Source: Tenrec ecaudatus (lineage: Eukaryota > Chordata > Mammalia > Afrosoricida > Tenrecidae). Taken from it: a DNA stretch of 64,000 nucleotides. Below the pieces are notes generated by a model. The model was not told where the DNA came from. It ran no database searches and saw nothing but the letters and a program-made list of their open reading frames with translations. The DNA is taken from positions 121,741,937 to 121,805,936 of the forward strand of contig NC_134538.1 in assembly GCF_050624435.1 (NCBI RefSeq). Direction: 5' to 3'. Below, one piece after another: positions 34,082 through 45,389 of this stretch; the first letter of the stretch is position 1, and each line of letters opens with the position of its first letter. The position numbers were made by a program, and so were the translations under genes.

Positions 34082-34275
34082 GGAGCCCTGGTGGTGTAGG
34101 GGGCTACATGTTGGGCTGCTAACCACCATGGCAGCAGTTCAAAAACCCCCGTTGCTCTGTGGGAGACAGATGAAGCTTTCTACTCCGGTTTAAGTCTCAG
34201 AAACCCATCGGGACAGTTTACTCCGTCCTGTAGGATCATTGTGAGTCGGCCTTGACTGATGGCAGTGAGTTTGGT
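34082..34275 (+). mobile_element. AfroSINE
   Basis: aggagccctggtggtgtaggg ... ctccgtcctgtaggatcattgtgagtcgg ... atggcagtgagtttgg. Well preserved. Confidence 0.9.
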
Positions 34276-34743
34276 CGTTTTGAGAGTGTTCAGGTTTGAA
34301 GCTGAAGTGGATGAGCTGAAGCTGTGACAGGAAGCCAGCAACAATCATTGTACCTATTATTAAATTCCCATTGCCCGTCAGGAGGAAAGCAACAGCTGTT
34401 TCCTGAAAATTGCCAGAACTGCAGCCACAATGTAGGAAACAGTGAGGCAAAGTGCAATGAGGACCTATGAGCTCAGATGTCCAGAATGGAATGATTCCTG
34501 TCTTCTTTTGTCCCCATCCTCCTTGCCTGGCCTCCAATCATGAAAACGAACAATAAATACTTGTGAAAACGCCCACTCTCTGATGGAATTGTGGGCCTCA
34601 CGTGTGGCACCCTGGGAGAGCAACATCAGCATCACCTCAGAACTCATTAAAAAGGCACATCAGAAACTCTGGGGAGGGGAGACTGGCACCTGGTGCTATC
34701 ATAAGCCCTCCTTCTTTAAGCCTCTTAAAGACGCCTATACAGG

Positions 34744-35195
34744 TGTGGCAGTTCCACAATTTCGTGTCAACTTGAAGATATAAAGGTGAAGGGGTGGAGT
34801 CTAGCCTGTCAATCAGGTCACAGTCTGCTGGTGCTTCCTTGTGGGCGTGGCCTTCTCATAAGGAGGGTCCTGGAAACCTCTCTCCCTCTGCCTTCACCTT
34901 CCTGTGGACAAACCACACTGAGACCTTCGCAAGCCCTATGATGTAGCCACCACCATTGGATCCGCACGACTCTGCTCTCACTGCACCGGTCTGTGATCTT
35001 CCTGCATTCTGCATCATTGCATGCAGCTGCGTGAGTCTGAAGAGGGGTTTATGGACGAGCATTGGACTTATGGAGCTGGTCTAGACTGGGTTGGGATGTT
35101 TTATTGGTGCATAATAATTTCTCAATATAAAGCTTTTTCTTACACACACATGAGTGTAACTGGATTTGTTTAGCTAGTCAACCCAGCCTAATACA
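34744..35195 (-). mobile_element. LTR-like element (family B)
   Basis: Begins tgtggcagttccacaatttcg, contains agcctgtcaatcaggtcacag and gagtctgaagaggggtttatgg, ends near gcctaatacag. It matches the copy at 57,888-58,395. The right boundary and TSD are not clear. Confidence 0.65.
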
Positions 35196-35204
35196 GCATA
35201 CTAA

Positions 35205-35400
35205 AGGAGCCCCAGGGAACAGATTAAAGTGCTCAGCTGCTAACTGAAAGTTAGTGGTTCCAACTCGCCAGCTGATTTGAGGAAGAAAGGCGTGCCAGTC
35301 TACTTCTCTAAATATTAAAACTTGGGAACTCATGGGGCAGTTCTATTCTGTCCTGCAGGTCGGCTATGAGTTGAAATTGGCTGGACAGCAGCAGAGCTGG
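35205..35400 (+). mobile_element. AfroSINE
   Basis: aggagccccagggaacagatt ... ggggcagttctattctgtcctgcagg ... gagttgaaattggctgg. Placed ten bases after the LTR-like element. Confidence 0.8.
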
Positions 35401-35529
35401 AATACAAGTTAAAGATGTCCTTAGAATTGGCATTTCATAGGGGACTTGACAGCAAGGTGCAGGGCTGGCCAGGGGCCCTCTGTGGGCAATATGGGCCATT
35501 ATGATCACAAAGAGCATATGGGGTGACTA

Positions 35530-37065
35530 GGTGACAGTCCACGTTTCAGGAGGTAGCATGTGAGCAAGAACCAATGGTGCTGAAGGAAGAAGTTCAGCTA
35601 CACAAAAAGTACTAGCCAAAACCAAGGCTCCAGGAATTGATGGGATACTAATAGAACCATTTCAACAAGCAGGTGAAGCACTGGAAGCACTTCCTCATGT
35701 GTTCCAGGAAATTTGGCCAACTGACAGGAAGAGCTCCATATCTGTACCCATTTCAAAGACAGGTAATATAACCGAATGCTCAACTTGTAGAACATTATCG
35801 ATATCATGTGCAAGTAACATTTTGCTGAAGATTATCCAACAATGATTGCAGCCGTACATTGACAGGATGCTGCCAGAGGTTCAAGTCAGATTCAGAAGAG
35901 GTCCTGGAGCAAGGGATATCATTAGTGATGGCAGATGGATTTAGGCTGAAGGAAGAGAAGACCAGAAAGATGCTTACTTACTTATGTTTTATTGACAATG
36001 CCAAGGCATTTGACTATGTGGATCACAACAAACTATGGATAATGTTGAGAGGAATGGGAATAACAGAGCACATCTTTGGGCTGCCATGGAACTTGTATAT
36101 GAACCAAGAGGGATACTGCATGATTTAAAACTAGGAAAGGTATACATCAGGTCTGTATCCTCTCACCATACTGATTCTATCTGTGGACTGAGAAAATAAT
36201 CAGAGCATCTGGATTATATGAAGAATAAAACATCAGGACTGGAGGCAGGCTTACTAACAACTTACAATATGTAGATGACAAAACCTTGCTTGCTAAGACT
36301 GAGGAGGACCTGAAGAACTTGCTGAAGAAGATCAATGATTGAGATCAATGATTGCAACCATCAGCATGGATTATGATGCAATATAAAGAATTCTAAAATC
36401 CTCACAAGTGGACCAACAGTTAACAGTATGACCAGTGGGGAGAAGGTTGAAATGGTCAAGGATTTTCTCTTAACTTGGATCCACAATCAATCCTCATGGA
36501 AGCAATAGTCAAGAGACTGGACGATGCACTGCATCGGAGTAAATCTGTTGTCCAAGACCTCTTTAGAGTGTTGAAAGGAGGAAGTTACTTTGTGGATTAG
36601 GTGCACCTGACCCAAGCCATGCCATTTTCAACGGTCTCATATGCATGTACAAGTTGGACATTGACTAAGGAAGTCCAAAGAAGAATGGATGCGTTTGAAT
36701 CATGGTGCTGGTGAAGAACATTGAAAGTACCATGGACTGCTATAGGAACCACCACATCTGTCTTGGAAGAAGTATAGCCAAAATGCTCCTTAGTGGCAAG
36801 GAAGGTGCGACTTTGTCTTACAGACTTTGGACATGCTGTCAGGGAAGACCAGTTCCTGGAGGAAAAAAAAATCATGCTTAGAAAAGTCGAGGGGCAGGCA
36901 AAAAAAGGAGAAGGCCCTCGACGAGATGGACGGACACAGTGGCCGCAACAATGGGCTCCAACAGAAGAACCATGCAGCGTGAGGAGGCTGCAGGACCGAG
37001 CAGCAGTTCATTCTGTTGTACATAGAGTTTCTCTGATTGGAAGCAACCCGATGGCACCTGAGAAC
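35530..37065 (+). mobile_element. RTE/BovB LINE, reverse-transcriptase ORF pseudogene
   Basis: The longest RTE piece here. In order: a lead-in with 'aaaaccaaggctccaggaattgatggg' (cf. NKAxGxDGIP); at 35,859-36,128 a frame with CFIDNAKAFDYVDHNKLWIML, the RT core block; the RT active site at 36,268-36,279 read as Y-V-D-D; then LLKKIND; later the block equivalent to WTLTKEVQRRMDAFE (about 36,655-36,700); then kvegqakkgegprrDGRTQW. It ends at gatggcacctgag. It needs several frameshifts to read, so it is dead. The YVDD form (YADD is usual in this family) may be a mutation. Confidence 0.85.
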
Positions 37066-38250
37066 GAGAGGGGCCATCGCAGGACTCTTTCTGGTGCAGA
37101 GCAAAGAATTATTTTCCTTTGGCGTTCCAATCTCATTTTAGATCTAATACCCAAATGGATAACCTTCCCACTGTGGCTAGAACGCTAGCTAACCATAGCT
37201 GACTAGTATCCTACTCCACTCTCTTCTTCCCCTCAGACAAAAAGTAACTCCTGGAAACAGAGCCCGTCTTTTACTTGAACAGGATATGACTATGACGCAT
37301 GCCTTAATTTCAGATGTTGGTGTCCCAGCACCCACAGGAAGTTCCTTCCCCCACGAACCCTTGGTAGAACTTACCTGACAAGGGGTTCACTTCTTGAAGG
37401 CTGTACCCTGGGACCACAGAGCATTTTAGTCCTCCTTACACCCTCGTATAGCCAGGTCCGGGGGTTAATCACACTTGGAATGAATATTCTCTGCAAGAAA
37501 CCTTCCTTTCAGAAGTTTTTGATCCATGCAGCATCAGAAAGCCTGGGATTTAATTTTTACCTGCGGCCAAAATTGAATATGTAAATAGATGACAGAGAGA
37601 GAGGAAATTGAGCGGGCTCAGCCGCCTTGGCCATCTGTGTCTTTATTTGTCTCAGTGTTAATTTTCCCACGAGATGATAATTCCCCTGCGTGCATGGAAA
37701 AGGATTCTAACTGAAGGACAGAAGTGGGTTTGCCTATCTGGATTCACACACTCAATCCACAGGAGTAGGGCTTTGTGACACAGAAAGAAAACTTGACGGA
37801 GTCGTTTAAGGCAAAAATTAACGAAACTGTTGGGATATTTGATTAAATAGAAGGGTGTACTTACCCCCATAGGGCTGTCATTTATGGAGCAGTTTGTGGG
37901 AAAGAAACCCGGTACAGTAGTGGTGTACAGGTAAATTTTAGTTTTCAAACTTTGCCTAATATTCCTTATTCATCAAGTCACTTTTCTAGGTTGACTATGA
38001 TTTTCCTTTTATCCCGCTAGCTCAGTTTATGGCATCTTTCATTGTTACATGTTTACCATTGTGTTGGTTACTAGAATCACAATGCTCTCCTAAGGCTTGC
38101 TCTTCCCCCTTACAAATTTGATGGTTGGTATTAGTGAGTGGATGTCTTTTTTGGGATCCTCTTACTATTACTATACGTAAGAACCACACACTTGTTTATA
38201 AGCAAAACTTTGGGGAACTTTGGGGGGGTCATATTCCAATCCTTATTTTA
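37066..38250. other. Intergenic stretch, no gene recognised
   Basis: No recognisable SINE, LTR or exon. Small frames on both strands (up to 96 codons) lack domains. Confidence 0.45.
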
Positions 38251-38345
38251 CAAACAAGGAACCAGGTCTAAAAGTTTAAATGGCTCTCCGAGGTTACAGA
38301 CCCAGCTGATGTCAGAGAGGGGGCAGAATGTGGCAGATAAACTTC
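38250..38345 (-). mobile_element. MIR fragment
   Basis: ttattttacaaacaaggaaccaggtctaaaag then gaggttacagacccagctg is antisense MIR. Confidence 0.6.
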
Positions 38346-38936
38346 CCGTCAAGCACTTTTTGCAAGACCTCACCCTATTGCTAGCTTAAAAAATATATAT
38401 CTATCTGAAATTCTTTACTCTCTTGAGACTCAGCTAAGCACTTGGCTAGCTTGGGTGTAGCTGTCAGGTTTTGATACTATCAGAGCGCTCTGGGACATGG
38501 GCTGCACTGTCAGCTCCCAGGGGGGGACCCAGGTTAGAGGGACATTGGCAGAGCGGTCAGCCCTTCAGAGAAAGGTGACACTTACGGGCATCAGGTTGCC
38601 ATTAGTACTAAGCTTTCTGATGGTGGTCTGATTGCACACAGGAGAAAGGGATATCTCCTTCCTGTCGGCTTTAATTTGCTGGTTGACTCTTTTTCAACTG
38701 ACCCAGAGGAATGCACCTTATGTTAGGCCTTTGACTGATAGGATAGAAATACAGAGTCTCCTTTAGATAAGAATTCTGACAGAGGGGGCATACTCAACAT
38801 TTGGAAAGTCTGTAGACTTTTTGGAATGAATAGGTTTATATTAAACATCTTTTTAAAAAGAAAGAAACCTAAGGGCAAACTAATGGAACCTTCAATATAA
38901 TAAATTGTTTTTCAATCTATACATTCTGGCAAATTA

Positions 38937-39232
38937 TCCAAGCGGCTGGACTATATGAAGAAGAACACAGCATCAGGATTGGAGGAAGAGTGATTAACAA
39001 GCTGAGATATGCAGATGATACAACCTGGCATGCTGCAAAGGGAGAGGGCTGGAGGCATTTACTGATGCACATCAAAGACTATGGTCTTCAGGGTACACCT
39101 CAACATAAAGAAAGCAAAAATCTTCACAATTGACCAGTAAGCAACACTAATGGTCCCCCAAAAAATGTTGTCAAGGACTTCTTTTTGCTTAGATGCACAT
39201 TCAGTGGAAGCAGCAATCAAGAAATCCAGTGA
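38937..39232 (+). mobile_element. RTE LINE, left part of a split copy
   Basis: agatatgcagatgatacaacc gives R-Y-A-D-D-T-T, the RT active site. It then runs through the block around accagtaagcaacactaatgg to cagcaatcaagaaatccagtga. The copy is cut here by a 1.19-kb retroposon and resumes at 40,423. Confidence 0.8.
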
Positions 39233-40422
39233 CTCCCAGGTGGGAGGTGGTGGTGTCGGAGCAACAGCAAACTAGCTAAGAGGAGGCACCAAGAGGCAGA
39301 AATAAGGGGAAAGTGACAGTGGGGCAGGAGGAAGGTAAAAGGAAACAGAGGAAGGACCAAGGAAGCAAAGCAATGGATAGAGGTATAAACATAGTGGTGT
39401 ACACATGTAAATACATTAATTCACAAAAATAGAGGTATTGACCCATGTACATATATTTATACAGGAATACACTGAGGTAGGGGATGGACTTTGGGCCTCT
39501 GCTCATACCCTCCCTCAATACAAGAACACATTGTTCTAACCAATCACCAGTCTGAGATGTTCACCCTCCCGACACAATCACTGAAGACAAAATGGGTGCA
39601 TAAGCAAATATGATGAAGAAGGTGGATGGTACCTGGCTACTAAAAGATATAGCGTCTGGGGTCTTAAAGGCTTGAAGTTACACAAGTCATTCAACAGTGA
39701 AGCAACAAACCCACATGGAAGAAGCACGCCGTCGGTGTGATCATGAGGAGTCATAAGGACCAGGAAATAGACATCAGCAGACACATAACAAACAAAAAAT
39801 TTTGTTGAGAACCAGGGGCGCTAGAGTGGAGATCCAACGCCCATCTGTAGACCATGGAACAATCTCCCGACAGATGGGCAACAGGGAGGGGATGAGTCAC
39901 CAGGGTGCAGTAAAGCATTGGTGAAACACACTATATTCCTCTGGTTCCTTGAGGCTTCTTCACCCCCCCATACCACGACCCCAGTGCGCTTCTCAATGCA
40001 GACTAGACCGGAGCATGTACTCAGGTTAGAAAGGGATGGGAGCTCACAACACACAGAATCCAGGAACGGGAGTGGGGATAGTGATGCCAGAAGGGTAGGG
40101 GAAAGAGGGGGAGAGGAACTGATCGCAATGATCGATACATAACCATCCACCCCTCTACAGGGGTAGAACAACAGAAAACATGGGGGAAGGGAGACAGCGG
40201 CCTGTGTGAGAAATGAAAATAATTACAATGTCCAATCTATCAGGGGGTTCTGAGGGTGGGTGGGGGGAAAGGAGCTGATACCAAGGGCTGGATAGAAAGT
40301 AAATGTCTAGAAAAGAATGAAGGCAGCATATGAGCAAACATGCCTGGTTCAATTGATGTATGGTTTGTGATAAGAGTGGTACGAGCCCCCAATAAAATGA
40401 CTTAAATATGAAAAAAACAATA
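39233..40422 (+). mobile_element. Poly-A retroposon inserted in RTE, 14-bp TSD
   Basis: 1,190 bp ending in caataaaatgacttaaatatg plus an A-rich tail. Flanked by aagaaatccagtga (39,219-39,232) and aagaaattcagtga (40,423-40,436), one mismatch. Removing it rejoins the RTE ORF. This fixes both ends of this copy and shows LINE-type target-primed integration. No long ORF (best frames 116 codons or fewer, unrecognised). Confidence 0.85.
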
Positions 40423-40746
40423 AAGAAATTCAGTGAGGAAATCTGCTATAGAAGGTCTCTTTAAAGTGAAGACGAAGGCTGGCCTTGGATGCATGGGATG
40501 CCTGGACACTATATCTGGGAAGAGTCAAGGGAGAATGGATGCCTTTGGATTGGGGTGCTGGTGAGGAACATTGAATGCATATCATGTAGGTGCCGGAAGC
40601 ACCTGCCTATCTGTTTTGAAGAAGCCCCGCCAGAATACTCCTCCGAAGTGCAGATGTCCTTTTGGACATGCTATCAGGAGGGACCAGCCCTGGAAAACGC
40701 AGCACGTCGGTAAAGCAGAATGGCAGAGGACCTCAACAAGATGGAA
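40423..40746 (+). mobile_element. RTE LINE, right part of the split copy
   Basis: Continues from 39,232: aaatctgctatagaaggtctctttaaagtg, then gaatggatgcctttggattggggtgctggtgagg (MDAFG-WGAGEE, the AFELWCWRR block). It breaks again after gaggacctcaacaagatgga. Confidence 0.75.
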
Positions 40747-40869
40747 GTGTGGGGGGAGGTCAGATGCTCACAGGCATCTTCCCTGAAGGCAGTCCCTGCC
40801 AGACTGCTGTCTCCCCACACCACAGGGGTGAGCCGGCTCCCTGCTGCCAGAGACAATGGATTAATTAAT

Positions 40870-41335
40870 GGTCTCTCAGTTGAGCCAGGGAACAGGCCAA
40901 ACTAATCTGTGGCATCCAAGGTTAGGCTGCCATCCTGTACCTAGGATCTGCCCATCTTGTCACATGTATACCCCCAATCCCTCCTCTTCCTATTGTGTAT
41001 ATGTTCCTAGACCACCCCCTCTCATTACTGTATTACCTATAGCACAACCCCTTCCTGTGACGTATGCCCTCACCTTTAATGAGGGGGCTTGCATGCCCCA
41101 GAGAAGATAAAAAGTCTGGGCTAGCATTAAAGATCTCTCTCTCCCTCCACATGGACCATCAGGCGGGGCTTGGGTGAGCATGCTACCATGAATCATGTCT
41201 GACTCCATTTATTTCAATACTTCTCTTCTATCTCTCATGCTCTCTATAACTTTACTATCATCTTTACTTATTATCGCTGTACAATTGTGCCCACCGGACC
41301 CATAATGAGGGGTTAGGGGCGGGCTTCCCCTGACA
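40870..41335 (+). mobile_element. Possible endogenous retrovirus LTR
   Basis: The layout is LTR-like: a promoter-like agataaaaagtctgg (about 41,103), then cattaaagatc, then a C/T-rich stretch and an end near cttcccctgaca. I could not define TSDs or a primer binding site, and no gag/pol frame follows, so this is tentative. It could be single-copy DNA. Confidence 0.3.
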
Positions 41336-41802
41336 TATGGATACTGGCACTGTAGGGAAATAAAACTGGGACTTAGTCCCTGACTTGAACAGAGGGAATC
41401 TGGAAGACTGGAATTCCCTGGCTTGAAGACTGCTACTCTGGTAGTTGGAGACATAGTCCAGGTACATGTTCCTGCGGTTTTAAGTTTTCCACAGTTTCTC
41501 CCTTAAAGCTGTGCTGCAGAGTGAGCACATGGTTGAGTCATTCTCTCTATAGAAGCAGACATTCCTATTTGGCTCTATTTCTTCCCCGCTGCGGCATCCA
41601 GCTCCTCTCATACCTTCCTCCAATAGCAGATGGACATAGGGGGACTTTATCCTCCATGCCTGGATTCAAAATGTTTCTATTAAGCCTGAATCTTTGAGTA
41701 TATTGATTGGATCATGAAGTTTTGTCTTGACAGCTTTTAATGTATAGAAAATAACCATGTCCCCCATGAGGCTTTTGAATTTTACATATAAAACAAAAGG
41801 GG

Positions 41803-41935
41803 GGCAGTGAAAACCGGGAGGACCTCAACAAGATGGACGGACACAGGGGCTGCCCCCACAGGCTCGCACAGAGGCCCCGCTGTCAGCAGCGCAGGACACG
41901 GCAGCACCTCCTTCTGTGTGCGGAGGGTCGGTGGA
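41803..41935 (+). mobile_element. RTE LINE 3' end fragment
   Basis: ggcagtgaaaaccgggaggacctcaacaagatggacggacacagg is the RTE segment found just before its 3' end. It repeats the 20 bases gaggacctcaacaagatgga that end the piece at 40,746, and then carries on from there. Confidence 0.65.
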
Positions 41936-42022
41936 AAAGGACTCCATGGAACTTAACAAAAATGACTACGAACACATGAAAAAATCATTATGAATCGCAA
42001 TACTTCTCAAATCATTTTCAGG

Positions 42023-42090
42023 ACATATCAGGGGTTTGAGAAGTCAGGTCGATGACACATATTAGGGGTTTGAGAAGTCAGGTCGATGGT
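42023..42090. repeat. 34-bp tandem duplication
   Basis: Two units of acatatyaggggtttgag + aagtcaggtcgatg with a period of 34 bp. They differ at one C/T and at the last two bases. Confidence 0.85.
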
Positions 42091-42951
42091 GATCGGTGCT
42101 GACTCTTCTTTTAAATGCACCAGCATTGTTTTTCTCTTGCTCCAAAGCTGTGTGATTAGCAGGTGGAGAGAAGGCTCACAGGCAGGGAGACCTAGGACAC
42201 TCAGGGCAGGCGGGGACTGACTGGTGGTGGTTGCTAATCTGCCGTGCCGGGTCACATGTGATTAGTAAGAAAGTAAGGATCAGTCAGCCTGTGCTTCCCT
42301 GGCTTAGTGGGTACCCCTGTGCCCGTCGGAGACGGTCCACTGGAAAAACGGATTCTGTGGAAGGTGCTGTGGGCTTGGGAGAGAGGCAGATGCCAGCCAG
42401 ACCTGGAAGCGGAATCTTTGATGTGGTGCAATATGTGAAACTGTGCACCACAGATCAGTAAATAAACACAAGTAAGCCCGTGCTTACCTTCTGATTGGGT
42501 AATCTGATCTTGCCTGAGTTCCCCACCCACCCCCCCTTTTTTTTTTACCAAGTAAAGTCTTTTTCAAAAAGATTTACGATGACACAGTTTGTTTTTTAAT
42601 ACCCCAGGTAAAATCGTGTTTCCTATGTGTATTGTGATTCATGGCAAGATAAAAAATAAACCCCCACTGAATTTTTTTAAAAGAAAATACCGAAGCTACT
42701 TAACTTAAGGAGAAAGCGCTTTAATGAGTCAGTGTGTGTTCATAGAACTTTGATCAATGCTGGACTGTTATGTGCTGAGAACAAAGACTCCGCCGAGATA
42801 AGAGACATGGGGAGGAAGCTGGAAGGGGGACAAGGGCCACCTTGGAGAACTGGCATCGGAGCCATGTCTGGGCCTGATCACACAGCCCAGCGGAGGGGAG
42901 AGCAGGTGAAAATATTCCGAGCCCCCGACCCCAGGTAAAAAGGGCAAACAC

Positions 42952-43548
42952 ATGGTCTCAACAAGGAGACAGGTGTTTCATTTTAGATCATTTACAAAAT
43001 ATTTTCATTGTCAAATCCTGCTTGCTTGTTTTTGTAAGGGGGTCTTAGGACCCAACAGCAGGGGGACAGCCTGTCATTTCCTTTCCCCTCACCACGGACA
43101 CCCATCAGGGACCTTGGAACATGACCTCGGACAGCAAAACACTGCATTAACGTTCACATGGATTTTCCCAGGAGCGTCCAGAGGAGCTCAGTAGCCCACC
43201 ACTTGCTAGAAGGCACTTTATTTACATAGCGCTTGTTCATTCAAGGCCCCTTGATTGGCTGGCAGGCTCCCTCCAGGAATGGCCCCACCAGAGGCGGCGA
43301 CAATCGGTCTTCTGTGCTGCCAGAGCGCTGAGCTTCAGGGAAAGCAGGGGCGCGGGGCGGCTGCCAAGACCTTCATGAATTGCCTCAGATACTCTCTCTG
43401 GTGGCTTCTAGCATGTTTAGAAATCTGAAGAAATCTGTCCCCGTTGTTGGGTCCTACGACCCCTTTTTAAAAAAAGCACACAGGATTTGACAATGCAAAT
43501 ATGTTGTAAATGAGCTAAAAACACCCGAATCTATGATTAGAACACATG
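42952..43548. repeat. Long inverted repeat, ~100-bp arms
   Basis: The left arm (about 42,970-43,070) contains atcatttacaaaatattttc, attgtcaaatcctg and taggacccaacagcaggggg. The right arm (about 43,428-43,528) is its diverged reverse complement (ccgttgttgggtccta, caggatttgacaatgcaaat, gttgtaaatgagc). Weaker similarity may run to both outer ends. The ~350-bp GC-richer spacer (about 43,073-43,424) has no ORF match. A DNA transposon with long terminal inverted repeats is possible. Confidence 0.65.
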
Positions 43549-43549
43549 G

Positions 43550-43970
43550 CTGTCTGGACATTAAAAATCTGCCATGGACACAGTTACCTGTTATATGTTT
43601 CTTGTAAAAATGACTTCCGTGCTATTCATGAAAGTCTTCATGAATTTCCCCAAGCCAGTGTCTGTATTTAATGAAACTATTTCTGCAATGAGTATTATTC
43701 CTTCCTGGTCCTCAACTTTCCTATGAAATAAAGCCAAATGAACCGGACTTTACCTTACACACACCTGTTGCAGACCACGCTAACTGTAATTCTCCTTTGA
43801 AGTTAAAGCTGAAGCACTGTAGGTGATAAAAAGCAGATGACTGCTATCTCAACATTGTGGCTTTAGAAATCATTGGATTTGTTCAAATCTTCTGCTTTTC
43901 AAGGTTGTCCAATAATTGACAAGCCAAACATATACTTGCTATTTTCATATTTTCTCGGCTATTTACAACA
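43550..43970. other. Unique AT-rich stretch
   Basis: Nothing recognised between the inverted repeat and the mariner copy. Confidence 0.4.
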
Positions 43971-43972
43971 TA

Positions 43973-45383
43973 TGAGGGGCTATCCCCCTACTCACACCCC
44001 CCCCAAAAAAAACCCGGATTTCCTCCCCAAACATATGTATTTAATTTTTTTAACAAAACAACCTTATCACCTTCAAAGTACTCTCCATGACCCTTCATAC
44101 ATTTGTCAAATCTGTGATTCCATTCTTAGAAACATTTTTCAAACTCATCTGTTGGGATGGTTGGCAGTACTTCCCTCGTTTTTATCTTCACCTCTTCTCT
44201 GTCTTCAAACTGCTGTCCCTTCATGTCCCTCTTCATTTGTGGAAACAAAAAGAAGTTGCATGGAGTGAGATCAGGTGCATGGAGCAAGAGGCGTGCTGCT
44301 TTCCCCCCCAAACTGGTGCACTGAGATAGCTGCATGAGCAGGTGCATTGCATGGTGGCACAACCAGTCCCCAGTCTGCAACCACGCAGGCTTTTTTGTCA
44401 CACACTGTTACACAGCCTTTTCAGAACCTCTGAATAGAAAGCTTTATGAACAGTCTGATCTGGTGGAACGAACTCCAAATGCACTATCCCACTCGCATCA
44501 AAAGACCAAATGAGCATCATGTTCATCTTTGATTTCACTTGACAAACTTTTGGGGGGTGAGGTGGTGATGGTGTCTTCCACTGGTTTAAGGTTTGTTTTG
44601 GGGGTCATAAGAATAGCACCATGTCTCCTTACTAGTAATGACCTTGGGGAAAAGGCTTGGTTGCTTTGGAGCTGTTCTTTCAAAGCACAGCGTGTTTCCT
44701 GACAAGGCCATTTTTCCTGGTTAAGGCACAAATTTCACAGCAGTCCTTCTCACTGCCAAATATCCCATTACAATGTGCTGATCTAAGCTCTAAGATAGTG
44801 CGGATAATTGCCCACCGCTTCAATAGTCTGTTGTCGCTCTTCAAGTGCACGTGCACAAACTTTGCTGACATTTTTGTCCATTTGGAAAGTTGATGGATGT
44901 CCAGAATGAGGTTTGCCATCAATCAACATTTCACCTTTTTGAAATGAGAAAACCACTGTACACTTGAGGTTTTTTTTATTAAAAAACATTTTATTAGGGG
45001 CTCATACAACTCTTATCACAATCCATACATATACATACATCAAACACTTGAGTTTTTCCCATAGTGCTATCCTGGTAAAGCTGTGCTCAACATCACAACA
45101 GTTTCTGTGGCATTGTTTCCCAAGCAGGAAACGAAATTTCACAGTTGCACACTGTTCTCATAAATTGGCCATCATAAAAAATGAGGTTCCAGCAAAACTG
45201 CTTTTACAAAAAAAACTCACTGTGACCAGAGAGAACCTTCCTAGACCATGCCACTGGGTGCACTAACTCAGAGCAATTGGCTGGATACTCGCCTACTGGG
45301 GGAAAATGTGTATTAGGAAAGCTCCATCTAATGGAGCTTTTTTTTTACGGGGGGGGGGGTGTGGGGAGGGAAATACCCCCTCG
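43973..45383 (-). mobile_element. Mariner, near-complete copy 2 with TIRs
   Basis: The left end tgaggggctatcccccta and the right end (complement of cgagggggtatttccctccc) are inverted repeats. TA flanks both sides (43,971-43,972 and 45,384-45,385), the mariner target duplication. The minus strand encodes pieces of a D,D34D transposase: DIHQLSKWTKMSAKF region at the N side and DLTPCNFFLFPQMKRDMKGQQFED (44,401-44,126 frame). Frames are broken. Without the 75-bp insert and its 9-bp duplication it is about 1.33 kb, normal for mariner. Confidence 0.85.
44969..45043 (-). mobile_element. 75-bp retroposon tail inside mariner
   Basis: Complement of the poly-A retroposon 3' end: (t)8 then attaaaaaacattttattaggggctcatacaactc. 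Flanked by acacttgag at 44,960-44,968 and 45,044-45,052. Mariner copy 1 (7,060-7,080) is uninterrupted at this point. This is an extreme 5' truncation. Confidence 0.85.
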
Positions 45384-45389
45384 TAGCTT

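Noticed and set aside
42952-43548. The inverted repeat as a CRISPR array or bacterial terminator
   Set aside because: The window is mammalian. There are only two arms in inverted orientation and no direct spaced repeats.
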